This document shows, in pieces, positions 17,323-26,938 of a stretch of 29,871 bases of DNA. The stretch is taken from NCBI GenBank assembly GCA_018398765.1, contig JAHBMJ010000891.1, positions 1 through 29,871 of the forward strand. Reading direction: 5' to 3'. The notes below the pieces were generated by a model that had not been told where the DNA came from, did no database searches, and saw only the letters and a list, made by a program, of their open reading frames with translations. Within the stretch, counting starts at the first letter, position 1, and each line of letters begins with the position of its first letter. Both the position numbers and the translations under genes were made by a program. The stretch is from Chromera velia (lineage: Eukaryota; Sar; Chromeraceae).

Positions 17323-17446
17323 TCATTCTGGTGCATGAGAACGTGTGTTCGACCCCCCATTCTGGTGAGAACGTGTGTTCGACCCCCCCCACAAGGGCTC
17401 ATTCTGGTGAGAACGTGTGTTCGACCCCCCACACAAGGGCCTTACT
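17323..17446. repeat. Three-copy tandem repeat, unit about 30-45 bp
   Basis: Three copies of CATTCTGGTG...GAGAACGTGTGTTCGACCCC, the last two followed by a C-run and ACAAGGGC. In the plus frame it gives repeated GENVCSTP. Copies are nearly identical, so the expansion is recent. Confidence 0.85.
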
Positions 17447-17559
17447 TTGCTTTCTCTGCTCGGTCGTATATGGACGGTCGCTCCTGTTACATGCAGTCGA
17501 CGCGTGAGGTGGGGATCTGCAACACAACCTTCGAGCCTGATTTCCCCCAAATTGACTAG

Positions 17560-18750
17560 AAGCGACTGACCTGACTCGTCTTGACTGCTCGTTGCCACCG
17601 TCTCTGGCCAGGTATACTGGCGGGTGCTGGACCTTCCATTGCTGCAAGGATGTGACCGTGTGACTTGTGTTTCCATTGACTGTTTGCCTCTTTTATTCAC
17701 TTGACTCTTTCGAACTACCCACAGCTCACCGCGCCTCTGCAGCTGTTCAGAAAGAAAAGGCGAAGAGGCTGCTCTCCGAATAGGAGGCCAAGCAGAGGGG
17801 AAGGAATGTGTTTGCTGAATGTCGATCGGTCCATTAGGCCTCCGGCGATTTTGCATCCTGAGTGTTCAGATAGAGGTGCCATGAGGCCAATGAATCCTCC
17901 CATGGAGAAATGAAGCACGGGCATGCAGCTGTACATTCGACCTGCCCGGGCAGACAGTGGACGACGTTTTGGATGGACGGGTCTGGAAGCACGTTGGAGG
18001 AGAGAAAGGAGAAAGAACTCCCTTCTTTTTTGGCGTGACGCAGTCAGAAGTGACCGATCAGGCCTGCTCGTGTCACGGTCCAATGGAGTCCAAGACAGCT
18101 GCATGGAGCCAGGGGACGGATCTGTTCGCTCAAGTGGGGCAGAGCACAGGGCAGCTGTACATTCGACCTCCTCCTTTTGTTCGTTCCATTGCTCGATCAT
18201 GCGACAGCGATTGCGGAGAGGAAGAGGGGATATCAACGTGTCGATCCTCCTCCTGATCTGTTGTATATGACAATGAGGGAAAGCGGCGCCTTGAGAAAGA
18301 GACACTCGTCGGCCTCGCCAGAGAACAGGCATCACTACGAGGAATCAGATTTACATGCACCGTCGTGCAGACACTCCAGAGGGACAGACGTGGCGCTACA
18401 CTGATGAGCCTCACATGCAGGACTGTCATCCGCGAGACGCTGCCATGAGGGTGCAGAGAGCAGACGCATGCAGAAGTTCGTACGCGTACGTGTGCATGCA
18501 CATGCATCATAACACGTACTGCAATGTGACTGCAAGTGTTCTTTGTTTCCTGGACCGGATAGACCGGATAGAAATCGGTATTCTGGAGACTTACCGGGTG
18601 ACACTACACTCCCTTCACCAGTCGAATCCCAGAAAGATACAGAAAGAACATTTTCGGAGTCTAAGGCACCCTTGCCAAGCTGTGGTAAGGTGCGGCGCTT
18701 CTGATCTATGCATGGAAGCATCGAAAGTCTCTTTTGTCTTGTTTAAGGAA
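17560..18750. other. Stretch without a supported gene
   Basis: ORFs on both strands here have no recognisable motifs and overlap one another. A 19-base sequence GCAGCTGTACATTCGACCT occurs twice (17928 and 18151 areas), each time in a similar local setting. GCATGC palindromes are frequent. Some pieces may be exons, but none can be singled out. Confidence 0.3.
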
Positions 18751-18971
18751 GTTGAGTGTGGAGCTTCTTGCTCGTTGTGGTCTTCAAAGGAGGGTGCAGG
18801 GCCGTCCCTTCGCCTCCTTCCCGCCGAGTTCAAGCCCTCCGCCGACACGACGTACGCCCGGGATGTCACGCTGAACCACATCGTGCCGCAAATCTGAGTG
18901 CTTATCTTCCTGTCTCTCACCTGCGAGCGGTAGCAGGGTGAGACGACTTAATTCCGCCTCGCTGTCCCTAG

Positions 18972-19175
18972 GCTGTGTACATCACCAGGGACCCGCCCCG
19001 ACCCCGGCCTCGCTGCATGTCCCAGGCGCCGAACCCTGAACAGTTCCACGAGTTGACAACGGTAATAAGGGAGTGGAAGGAAGAAGCAACCACAAGAAAT
19101 GCAAAAAAAGTAGCTCGAGCTTGGGGACATGCAGCGATGAGCTGGGCGCCTCCTGAGGTGCAGGCACTGCCTTGA
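18972..19175 (+). CDS. Terminal exon-like ORF, function unknown
   Basis: After GTCCCTAG (ending 18971) the frame gives AVYITRDPPRPRPRCMSQAP, NPEQFHELTTVIREWKEEAT, TRNAKKVARAWGHAAMSW and a stop at 19173-19175. A Pro/Arg-rich start followed by a charged helix. No family recognised. Confidence 0.4.
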   Translation, partial: AVYITRDPPRPRPRCMSQAPNPEQFHELTTVIREWKEEATTRNAKKVARAWGHAAMSWAPPEVQALP

Positions 19176-19333
19176 CGACTTTGACGAAGCGTCGGGGATT
19201 CATTGTCCCGTGGCCAACCCCGAGCACGTCAGCTGCGTCCCGTGTTTGGCCTCCTCCAAAAAGATGGAAGAAAAAATTGGACGCACTGAACAATTATGTT
19301 GATAAAAGCTTTCGCGAATTGATTGTGGCATGA
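19164..19333 (+). CDS. Short exon-like ORF below the usual size cutoff
   Basis: After GAGGTGCAG the frame reads TALTTLTKRRGFIVPWPTPS, TSAASRVWPPPKRWKKKLDA, LNNYVDKSFRELIVA and TGA at 19331-19333. The Lys-rich stretch followed by an acidic/hydrophobic helix has good composition. Another frame over the same bases carries SCVPCLASSKKMEEKIGRTE, a CxxC-plus-helix like those elsewhere in the window, so the coding frame is ambiguous. Confidence 0.35.
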
Positions 19334-19380
19334 AATGTCTGTGTGCTGCGCGAATACATAGATGTTTGTGCTCTTTTCAG

Positions 19381-19478
19381 GGTGGTAGCCGACGTTCTGC
19401 TCCTGGGCAACCAGGAGAGCGAGAACTCGTACGGAGGCTTCGCGGGACTGCAGTGGGCATTGTCATTGCCCTTTCCAC
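19381..19478 (+). CDS. 98-nt exon with canonical splice sites
   Basis: Pyrimidine tract and TTTTCAG end at 19380; GTGAGT donor at 19479. One frame gives VVADVLLLGNQESENSYGGF then AGLQWALSLPFP. A second frame (ending VGIVIALST) is the one whose phase fits the next exon at 19748. The exon is likely; its frame is not settled. Confidence 0.45.
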
Positions 19479-19747
19479 GTGAGTCGTCGCCCTTTGAGTC
19501 AGTCAGTCAGTCAGTTGCGGACAGCATGCTTCTGGACGAGTGTCTCTTGTGTTGTTCCGAGGGGCGCTAAGTGTTTCTTCTTCATTCTGGAATGTGTTTT
19601 TTCTTCGAAATGTGTTGCTCTCGATCGTGTCTGAGAAGGATTTTTGACTGAATGTAGGTGTGTATCTGTCTGTGCTTCCATCAGCGGTTCCTACTTGCTG
19701 TTTGTGATGCATGAAGCCTGTGTTTGTCTCCTTGCGCATCTGTGCAG

Positions 19748-19869
19748 CGATAAGTACATCGAGGGGACCCCACAGCACGGGGTCAAAATGGGATATGACC
19801 TCCTCAACTCGGGAAAACTGTTCGAGAAGGATCTGGACGAGGTGCAGATTGAGAACTTCGAGGACAGTA
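19748..19869 (+). CDS. Exon, function unknown
   Basis: Starts after CTGTGCAG (ending 19747). Reads DKYIEGTPQHGVKMGYDLLN, SGKLFEKDLDEVQIENFEDS, IYV, a well-balanced soluble protein text. The end is uncertain: GTATAT or GTGGTT could be the donor, and the frame remains open to 19898. No family recognised. Confidence 0.45.
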
Positions 19870-20246
19870 TATATGTGGTTGTCTGTTGTCTTGATTGATC
19901 AATAAGTGGAGGCTCATTGCAAAACACTGGATGACTCATACGCACAACTTTTCACGTGCTGGGTTAGGAAATCTTTCCTTCTTGATCTGCTCAAAATCCC
20001 GTGAGTCAAAAAGTGATCCAGACGCCGGAACAGAGTCGCGGATGCTGTCGAAAGTGTTTCGTCTTCCTGTTTGATTGCGTCTATGGAAAGAGAAAGAAAA
20101 TGCTTTGTGTCGCCCCCTTTCAAAACTCTTCTCAGTCTTTGCGTGCTTTCAATGTTCCTCGTTCCTCTCTTTTTCTCTTGAAATATCTATGCTTTGTTTG
20201 AGTTCATCTTTTCTTTCCCCTTCTTTCGCGCGCTGTTGGATTGCAG

Positions 20247-20331
20247 ATACACGGACACAGTGAAGCTTGAAGAAGAGGAGACTGGAAGCGAACATGAGGA
20301 CGACGACGACGACTTCGTTCTGTGGCCTGAA
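20247..20331 (+). CDS. Acidic exon
   Basis: Acceptor GATTGCAG ends at 20246 and a GTCAGT donor begins at 20332. One leading base then YTDTVKLEEEETGSEHEDDD and DDFVLWPE. Acidic linker of an unknown protein, probably the same gene as the preceding two exons. Confidence 0.45.
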
Positions 20332-21374
20332 GTCAGTCGATGAATCAGATGGCGACACTGTTGATCCGGCTTTTCATCCCAGCAGAATCGTTCGACTGAG
20401 TCGTGAATCATCGAAATATCAGTCACCGGACAGGCGTAGGCTTTCAATTCGATCTCTTCTTCAGTCTGTTCGGGAGTTTTTGGCTGGCTGTCGTTTAAAT
20501 CCGCGTTTTTGTGTTCAAGTGGCAACGGTTGCCCGATATCTGACCCGAGAAGAAGCAAGTGCTTGTGCTGCTCACCCGTCTCTCTGTGTCTTCTTTGTCT
20601 GTCTCTCGCTTGACCATCATTCGATCACTCGTCATCTCTCTCTCTCCGAAAGGCTTCGTCTCGTCACTTATCTTAGATAGTGTGACTGCGACTGCATCCT
20701 GCGCTCCCTTCCCCTCCCCCTCGAGGTACGTCGGCCTGCCCGAAGAAGGTTGTCCGATTCGATCCTCTTGCTGACTCAGAATACGTCACGTGCCAGACAG
20801 AAGTCTCGTGTCTGAATCAATGTGCCCACTCTCTGCTTAGTTCCGTTTTTTGTCCTGTGTCCGCTGAGTCACGTCCTCAAGCTACTCTCTATTAATATGC
20901 ACTGCCGTCCGCTTTGGCCCGTACACGGTAAATGGTGAAGTTGAGTGCCTTCGTCGGGCCGCAGGGGTTCGATCAGTTCCAGAATCCCCACAGGGGATGG
21001 CAGACAGAGAGAGTTGAGAGGGCACCTCGAGTGGCGTCAACAGCGAGGCCACAAAGCGCCTCCAGACCTTCTGACAACAACGATCCTCCCGCTACCGGTC
21101 GGTCTTTTGTTTCCCGCAAATGCATCAAATACAGACAGGAATACCCTCAAAAGAAAACAGAACAGACCCCCCCCTATTTCAATGTCTCCAGAAGTGACAA
21201 GCAGACATCTTGACAGGCACTTAGACAGACAAATCAGGCAGTCAGAAAGTCTCTGAAAGAGAGACCTACACAGATAAACGCAGCTGAAGAAATCAAGAGT
21301 CAGATATTCACAATCTCAAATACTTCTGTGATTGCTGTGTGTCTATCTACTCTTCTGCATCCACTGCATGAGGT
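20332..21374. other. Stretch without a supported gene
   Basis: Overlapping ORFs on the plus strand show no motif. 20940-21250 is an open but unrecognised region with CAGACA-rich simple sequence at 21197-21235. Probably intronic and intergenic DNA. Confidence 0.3.
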
Positions 21375-21590
21375 CAGTTGAAAATCGAAGGAACAGGGAA
21401 TGGGGCTATCACTTTCGTTTCTTGTTGACCCGAATGGATGCTGCCAGAGAAACGAGGAGGCATCAATTTTCTCTGGAAGTTCAAGACGACAATGTTTGGT
21501 TCCAAAGAACAAGAGGGCGGAGGTTGCTTCTTGGAGAATTTCTTCACGATGATGTTGTCGAGATCGTGTTATCGTTTCTCAGACCCGGTT
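21375..21590 (+). CDS. Exon-like segment, function unknown
   Basis: Reads ENRRNREWGYHFRFLLTRMD, AARETRRHQFSLEVQDDNVW, FQRTRGRRLLLGEFLHDDVV, EIVLSFLRPG. The last part (Phe-Leu-His-Asp-Asp-Val-Val-Glu-Ile-Val-Leu-Ser-Phe-Leu) resembles an F-box-like helix pair but is too short to assign. A T-rich intron appears to follow. A further exon-like piece at 21777-21904 (LGPSSLPDLEESDVSSDASS, ending in a stop) may be its 3' end. Confidence 0.4.
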
Positions 21591-21776
21591 CGTTTTTGTC
21601 CTCTGTGAATGCTATTGTAATTTTTTTGGTTTCTTGTGGTGTATTTGCACATCTGGAGGATACGTCCACGATTGTCTCCTGGATTCGTGACTGAAGCATT
21701 CCATTCTTGTGCTTTTGTCTTTTCCTCGTTTACGTCGTCCACTTGTGTGAGGACACCTTGTCGTTCGTCACTGCAG

Positions 21777-21904
21777 ATAGTTCTTTAGGTCCTTCTAGCT
21801 TGCCTGACCTCGAAGAATCTGATGTTTCCTCCGACGCGTCGTCGATTCAAGACAATACAGAGGAGACAGGCCCTGTGTTTCTGGACGGACCTAGGGCTGC
21901 ATGA
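21777..21904 (+). CDS. Acidic terminal exon-like ORF
   Basis: Follows CACTGCAG (ending 21776). Reads SSLGPSSLPDLEESDVSSDA, SSIQDNTEETGPVFLDGP and TGA at 21902-21904. Ser/Asp/Glu-rich, likely disordered. Probably linked with the segment at 21375-21590; phase not tested against a firm donor. Confidence 0.35.
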
Positions 21905-22145
21905 GAAGAAATCAGATTCTGTCGTCACGGACTTAATTCTTTGAATCTCTGTCTAGGTGTCTTCCTGCCTGCTTGTGGTAAACTGCTTAGAGTCTGTAAT
22001 CCGTGTTTGTTCTTGCTGTTTGCATGATTTGTCTGTTTTTGTCCCTCCCTCGCCCGCAAAAACGCCACGGTGTGTCGCACTGCGGTTGTATTGCGTTTTT
22101 ACACTTGCTTCTGGTTGTGATCTGTCGTTGTGCTGGGGCGTTCCA

Positions 22146-23040
22146 GTATTGTGATGAAGGATGTGAAGTGGCCACAATTAAGCACAGCGGTTTTCAGTCA
22201 ACTGAGGAAACATGTGGAGCAGAGACTGTACTGCTTCGAGAATTCTCGCACCTTAGGTGTGGTGATGATGGGAGCATCTGAAACATTACTCAAACTGAAC
22301 AAAAGCGTTGGTGTGTGTGTATGCCACACTTTCTGTGTTCGCTGCAGCCGCTGTCGCTTTGTTCTCCTGTATGTCTCTTCGTCTCTCTGCAGTATTTCTC
22401 TGTCTTCCGCCGCTGTGTCTGATATATCTTTTGGCTTGTATCTTTTGCAGGCCATTGAGCAGCACTTCTCGAGGGCATCCACGAAGGCGAAAGACCGCGC
22501 GTACTTGGCTCAGATAATCATGGCTGGCTGATCTGACGGTGAAGGAGCTGACTGGAAATCCGGAGATCCCCATGCATGGTATCGCAAAAAGTGTGAGCAA
22601 GCAGACAAAGAGAATGATATGGTGCACAGGGCGGGCTCATTTAAGGGTGCGCGAGTCCATGCAGTTTTGGTGACCTCTTTTTTGTTTGATGGTGATGAAG
22701 AGCATCTCTTGCCCGCAGAGGTGAGAATCATGGTTGAAGAGAGCGTGCCGCTGGGATTGGTGACGGCGATGAGTGGAGAAACAAATATCCGCATTTGGAA
22801 GCATTGCGTCAAGGCTGGGGAAGAGAAGGCACACGAGTGCGGACCAGCGTGGCCTCATGGTCGTCCAAGGAACGCAAAAGAAGGGAAGGAGGAGTTGACG
22901 ATTGCTCGATGGATTGGTGGCGTTTTGAGCATCTGGTTTCTGCTGCCCCTCAGGACGCAAAATTGGTTGCACCTAAGGGTTTGGGTCAGGTGAATGCGGC
23001 GGGGGTGGTGGAGAGGGGGTTATTGCTCACATCGATGTGA
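22146..23040 (+). pseudogene. Second hAT transposase copy, decayed
   Basis: Exon-like pieces in order: DVKWPQLSTAVFSQLRKHVE with QRLYCFENSRTLGVVMMGAS (22146-22300); after TTTTGCAG, AIEQHFSRASTKAKDRAYLA (22451 on); a frame change, then DLTVKELTGNPEIPMHGIAK; finally WWRFEHLVSAAPQDAKLVAP and KGLGQVNAAGVVERG at about 22908-23020. The last part aligns with HWWKSEYV...GQVNAAGLVERG of the hAT exon at 13195-13619. In this copy everything after the Glu-Arg-Gly (the Trp-Ser and Lys-Lys-Arg-Asn-Arg motifs) is lost. Frame breaks and truncation make it a pseudogene. The upstream pieces are assigned by position only. Confidence 0.6.
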
Positions 23041-23280
23041 CCAATTATGGGGTACGGCGTTTCACTTTCGGGGGTGAGAAAGGGGAAATAAGAGAGGAAT
23101 TACAACCGACAGATCCCCCCCCCCAGGGTGCATGGACACTGCTGGAATGAGGAACGCTGTCCTCATGCAAGGTTTCACGGCACACACGGCCACATGCACC
23201 ACGCATTTATACCCTGTATACCTGAACAGGTGTACACTTTGAGGAGCATTAAGCGAAAGATGCAGAATTCTTCACAGTCA
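23041..23280. other. Stretch without a supported gene
   Basis: Contains a run of nine or more C near 23117-23125 and no ORF worth reporting. Confidence 0.4.
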
Positions 23281-23997
23281 TGAAGAACGCATTGACGAAA
23301 CCGGGTGCCACCTACATTCAAGTGAGTCAGGCTGCCCTCGCCTCCCTTACGTCTTTGCTGTTGTTTGTGAATGGTTTTGCTTCAAAGCAATGATTTTCAT
23401 TCTCTCCCTCTCTATCTACAACCCTTGCCGACTTCTGTTCTGATGAGGGGGATCAGCGACAGCATCTCATATTTTGAGCATCATCTGGTTTGGATTCCCT
23501 TTCACCCTTCTATACGCAAGATGCAGGAAGGCGATTTCATTCAAAAAACCGTTCAGGAGTTCCTCCTGCATGTGCATGGATCCGCGGATCCCTAACTCCT
23601 GCCTGCAGGGAGGCACTATATACAATTAAGTGGCCCCCAGGGGTTTTCAAGGTCATGGAGTACCTCCATGCATACATACAGGGTCAAACGGCGGAGAAGA
23701 CGTTGAACAAGGCCGACATGCACCGAACTGTCGAATGGGAAAAACAAGACGGTCCAAGCGATGACGGACCGTCTGCTCGGGAAAGTGGCGAACGGAAGTG
23801 CAATTGCCTTGTCGAAGCTTGCGCAGCCCCGACTCGGGTTTGCTCGTGGAGAGGACGACCGCGACAGCGATATGGACCTTGATGACAGTAAAGAGGAGTC
23901 TCTGCCTGAGTTGCAGATTCCAAACAGCGAGAAGGAGGACAAGCTTATCCAGAACTTTCAGGAGATGGTGCGGAAATTTTATCGTGACCCAAAATAA
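23281..23997 (+). pseudogene. Exon cluster ending in an acidic C-terminus, function unknown
   Basis: Pieces in order: MKNALTKPGATYIQ with a GTGAGT donor at 23323; after GATGCAG, EGDFIQKTVQEFLLHVHG; then WPPGVFKVMEYLHAYIQGQT and AEKTLNKADMHRTVEWEKQ; and in another frame from ATG 23761, MTDRLLGKVANGSAIALSKL, AQPRLGFARGEDDRDSDMDL and PNSEKEDKLIQNFQEMVRKF to TAA at 23995-23997. The last 79-codon ORF has strong protein composition. The frame change between the third and fourth pieces indicates an indel or missed splice. No family recognised. Confidence 0.45.
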
Positions 23998-24222
23998 GGT
24001 CACGGGTGCCTCCGTGCACCTTTCCGTCTCCTGCGGCAACGGATGAAGATCGATACGGGTGCGTGAGTCGGCAGAGGTTTCTCAGGGTCCCCGCCCCGTG
24101 AAGCTCGCAAACTGCGCAGAGAACCCCGTGCCGAAGCCCTGCATGCCCGTCCCCATGAGTTGTGTGCACACGTGTGCACACTGCACCGAGATGTACACTG
24201 AACTGTGCGCTTTCTGTTGCAG

Positions 24223-24309
24223 GCACTTCTGTCCTCTGCCCCCGCGTCCCCTCCTTCTCTGGGCCCCTCTGAGGATGCCCCCGCCCCTGAGCCGTCGTCG
24301 TCCTGCGGG
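24223..24309 (+). CDS. Pro/Ser-rich exon
   Basis: Exactly 29 codons between TTCTGTTGCAG (ending 24222) and a GTGAGC donor (24310): ALLSSAPASPPSLGPSEDAP then APEPSSSCG, phase 0 at both ends. Disordered linker type. Neighbouring long ORFs on the minus strand (24000-24419) are read as shadows of this GC-rich stretch. Confidence 0.4.
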
Positions 24310-25148
24310 GTGAGCCTGGTTTCAGGGCTCCCTCGATCCCCTCGTCCTGCTGGGGTCTCCTCTGCATGGTACTTGGGGGGCTCTTCCTTTCTGGCGGTCG
24401 CCTTTTGGTTCGGTGGCAACGTTGGAGGGGCAGAGGGGACCCTCCTCTTCTACTCCTGCATGGCGTGTGTGATGCATGTGCGGAGGCCTGATTCCTTTAT
24501 CGAATCAACAGGCCGATGCGTGCGCTGCTCTGGCTGCCATTTTGCCGGTAAGGCTCTAGAAATCAGAAGAAGAGAGATTGGAGGGAAGGGCACAAAGGGT
24601 TGTGTGGGTATACCTTAAGGGTCTCATTGCCCGCCGGAACCACACGCAGGTCATTTTTCCATGCAGGAGGTCTTGATCGGATTCCTTCTGTCCGAGCCCT
24701 CAGGCCACACACTTAATTCTTTCGTCGTTGTCCTTTGTTCGATCATTCCTTTCTTTCTTTCTTTTTTCCTTGCGTCCGTTCGTCAATTCGTTCATTCGTT
24801 CATCTTTTACCTGTCTGTCTGCCTGCCTGTCTGTCTTCCAGTCTGTTTGTGTGTGTGTGTGCCAGTTACTTAGTTTGTTTGTCTGTATACGGGCACCTGT
24901 CTCTTCATGTTTGTCCTCGTTTCCCTCCTTCGGCAGATTGCTGCCGACATGCTGTTGCGGATAGGCCTCGACAAGACTCTCTCTTGCGGTATATATTGAC
25001 TCGACCAGCGCACTGAGCAAACGTTCTCATCGGAACCGGACGCAGTTCTGCTTCTGTATGTTTTTCTGCACCGCCACCAAACAGGAGGGCTGCCAGCGGT
25101 GGCATACCACCGACATGGATATAGCGGTGGGCTTTCGTGACGCTACAG
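24310..25148. other. Stretch with one possible short exon
   Basis: After CTTCGGCAG (ending about 24938) the plus strand reads IAADMLLRIGLDKTLSC before a GTATAT donor-like site, a possible 50-nt exon. The rest includes TTCGTTCATTCG and CTGTCTGCCTGCCTGTCTGT simple sequence at 24780-24865 and no convincing coding region. Confidence 0.3.
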
Positions 25149-25359
25149 GAGGCTTCTATGTCGTGATGTGCAACCGTCCGAAGAGGGTGAATTTTGGAGT
25201 CACCTTCGTGTGACTAAAACGGACTCTAAAAACGGATGGCTAACTGTAAAAGACGCGGAGTGTGCAATGTGTCGAGAGACGCTGCAAAGAACCAACTTGG
25301 AGCGATTCTGGGGGCACCGGAACGCTCATGCGAGGGAACATACTGATCAGCGTAATCAG
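25149..25359 (+). CDS. BED-like zinc-finger exon of a probable hAT transposase
   Basis: Acceptor GCTACAG ends at 25148; a GTCAGC donor begins at 25360, phase 0. Reads RDVQPSEEGEFWSHLRVTKT, DSKNGWLTVKDAECAMCRET and LQRTNLERFWGHRNAHAREH. An aromatic pair before the finger (FWSHL), then C-x2-C, about 14 residues, then H-x3-H/H-x3-H is the layout of the BED-type finger found at the N-terminus of hAT transposases, where it binds the transposon ends. It lies 3 kb right of the decayed hAT C-terminus, so it would open a separate copy whose remaining exons are not clear. Confidence 0.55.
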
Positions 25360-25587
25360 GTCAGCAATTTTTGATGAGACAGTCACATTCCTTCACCCAC
25401 TATTCTGTCATGCTTGTTCTACGTTTTTTGCTTGCTTGGCTAAGAGAATGGTTGCATATAGGCGTCAGAATTAATTGTAAATGATGGTCATATTTGAGTG
25501 AAACGTACATGTTAGGGGGGAGACAGGAGGGGTACAGCGGCCAGGGCACAACCACAGAAGCACGTCCAGGAGATCAAGAGCGGACAA

Positions 25588-25745
25588 GTGAGTTTTGAAG
25601 CTCGGCTGCCGAACAGACGACAAGAAAGACAACACCCGGAAGCAACATGCAGAGTGAACGCCCGCTTCCGCTTCTCAAAGAAACAATTTACCGTTTTCTC
25701 CACTGGAGAAACCCAGACAGTCATCAAAAGTCTCCGACGACGCAG
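25588..25745 (+). CDS. Exon-like basic segment
   Basis: Reads FEARLPNRRQERQHPEATCR, VNARFRFSKKQFTVFSTGET and QTVIKSLRRRR, ending at CGCAG with a GTGTGC donor, followed by a long T-rich intron-like tract to about 26140. A second frame is also open. No family recognised. Confidence 0.3.
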
Positions 25746-26141
25746 GTGTGCTTCCTTTATATTTGCCCCGTGTCTGCCTCTCTTTCTTTCTGTTTGTCTG
25801 TCTGCCTTTCTTTCGTTCTTTCCTGTCGGTCGGTCTGTCGGTGTGAAACACAAACAAAAAGAGAAAGGAAAGGAAAGACGGTACAGGTTGTCGGTCGCTC
25901 TGTCTGTCTTTGTTTTCTGTTTCTTCCTTTCGTTTCTTTCCTTCCGAAAGAAACTGTGTCTTTCCTTCCTCTCTTGTTTTTTTCTAAGCGTTCTTTTGTC
26001 CAGTGTCTTGCCCATGCATCTGTGCGTCTGCCAGTTGTGTGTTTGCTTTAGTCTGTTGCGTTGTTCGTCCTTTGGGGGGGGGCGGGGTAGCGAAGCTTGG
26101 AACTGCTGCACCGTCTGTATGTGTCTGTTTGAACACTGCAG

Positions 26142-26250
26142 CACAGAACGAATGCCCTCCACGAATGCCCTGCCCGTCTTCGAGAAGAACGTCGAGAACA
26201 GCTTGTTCATGGGCGGCCTCATTGTGACAGTCAATAGCCGACCCACCTCT
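26142..26250 (+). CDS. Exon-like segment, function unknown
   Basis: After ACACTGCAG the frame gives TERMPSTNALPVFEKNVENS and LFMGGLIVTVNSRPTSLW, before a GTGTGTGCAG that may act as donor or acceptor. Reasonable composition, no domain seen. Confidence 0.35.
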
Positions 26251-26257
26251 TTGTGGT

Positions 26258-26839
26258 GTGTGCAGAACGTTAAGTGCCGGCGCATACCCAGAAAACTTGG
26301 GATACAAAGAGGAGAGACACCCCGATGGCAGAGCTTCGAGGGGCATTGCGAAAATGTCGGGGATCAAGGATCGATCGCGTCGAAGTGGAAGGGGAACTAT
26401 ACATGGAGGCACCCTTCGACGAGAGCAGGCGCTGGACGGACGAGGAAACCTTGGCGGCCTTGATGACTCCAAGAATGCTAAATACAAATGTCCTGGTGTA
26501 AAGAAGCTGACCTCATGCAAGGGCGCCCTCTTCCAGAAGTCTGCGAGAGACACAGCCATGTTTGAGACCGTCGAGAAGTGGAGTCCGGGCCGGCGAGAAA
26601 TGCGCCCGTCCCGGCCCACGCAGCAGCAGCAGCAGGGGGTCTGTCTGCGGCCCTCTACCTATGCAGAGGCAGTGACCTGCCGCAGACAAAGCTCCTCTGC
26701 AGCACAGGTTGATACCCCTGACGGGGATGATGAAACTGCGAGTGTGGCCCGGAAAGCGGGCAACAGAAAAGTACGTGAAGGGGAGCCGGAAAGACGGGAA
26801 GCTTCTGATTGTGAAGCCGGGAGAGGCGGTTATAAATAG
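26258..26839 (+). pseudogene. Diverged duplicate, copy 1, with frameshift
   Basis: One frame from ATG at about 26321 reads MAELRGALRKCRGSRIDRVE, VEGELYMEAPFDESRRWTDE and ETLAALMT. A second frame continues with NAKYKCPGVKKLTSCKGALF and QKSARDTAMFETVEKW. In copy 2 (27557-27700) both halves are in one frame, so copy 1 carries a shift at the point where copy 2 has GCATGC. The second frame then runs through a Gln run and basic text to 26839, while another frame near 26730-26880 gives KLRVWPGKRATEKYVKGSRK and DGKLLIVKPGEAVINRGTLG, which also looks protein-like. Function unknown. Confidence 0.5.
26831..26838 (+). promoter_or_regulatory. TATA-like box
   Basis: TATAAATA about 100 bases before the ATG at 26939, in a GC-rich setting. 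Position fits a core promoter for the following small gene; no experimental support. Confidence 0.35.
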
Positions 26840-26938
26840 GGGGACGCTGGGCCGCAGCCTCCTGGAGAGCCACTTAAGTGACCACGATAGTTGTTTCCCC
26901 CCTTCCTCTCCCTCCTTCCATCCCCGCGCCTGCAACAC

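Noticed and set aside
24000-24419. 139-codon minus-strand ORF
   Set aside because: GC-rich shadow of a plus-strand Pro/Ser exon with canonical splice sites; Arg/Gly-rich text without motif.
24730-25020. Serine/valine-rich plus-strand ORFs resembling transmembrane proteins
   Set aside because: They derive from TTCGTTCATTCG and CTGTCTGC simple sequence.
25512-26285. 257-codon minus-strand and 291-codon plus-strand long ORFs
   Set aside because: Both cross a T/C simple-sequence intron-like tract that yields false Lys/Arg or Ser/Phe/Leu-rich text; only the flanking pieces look coding.
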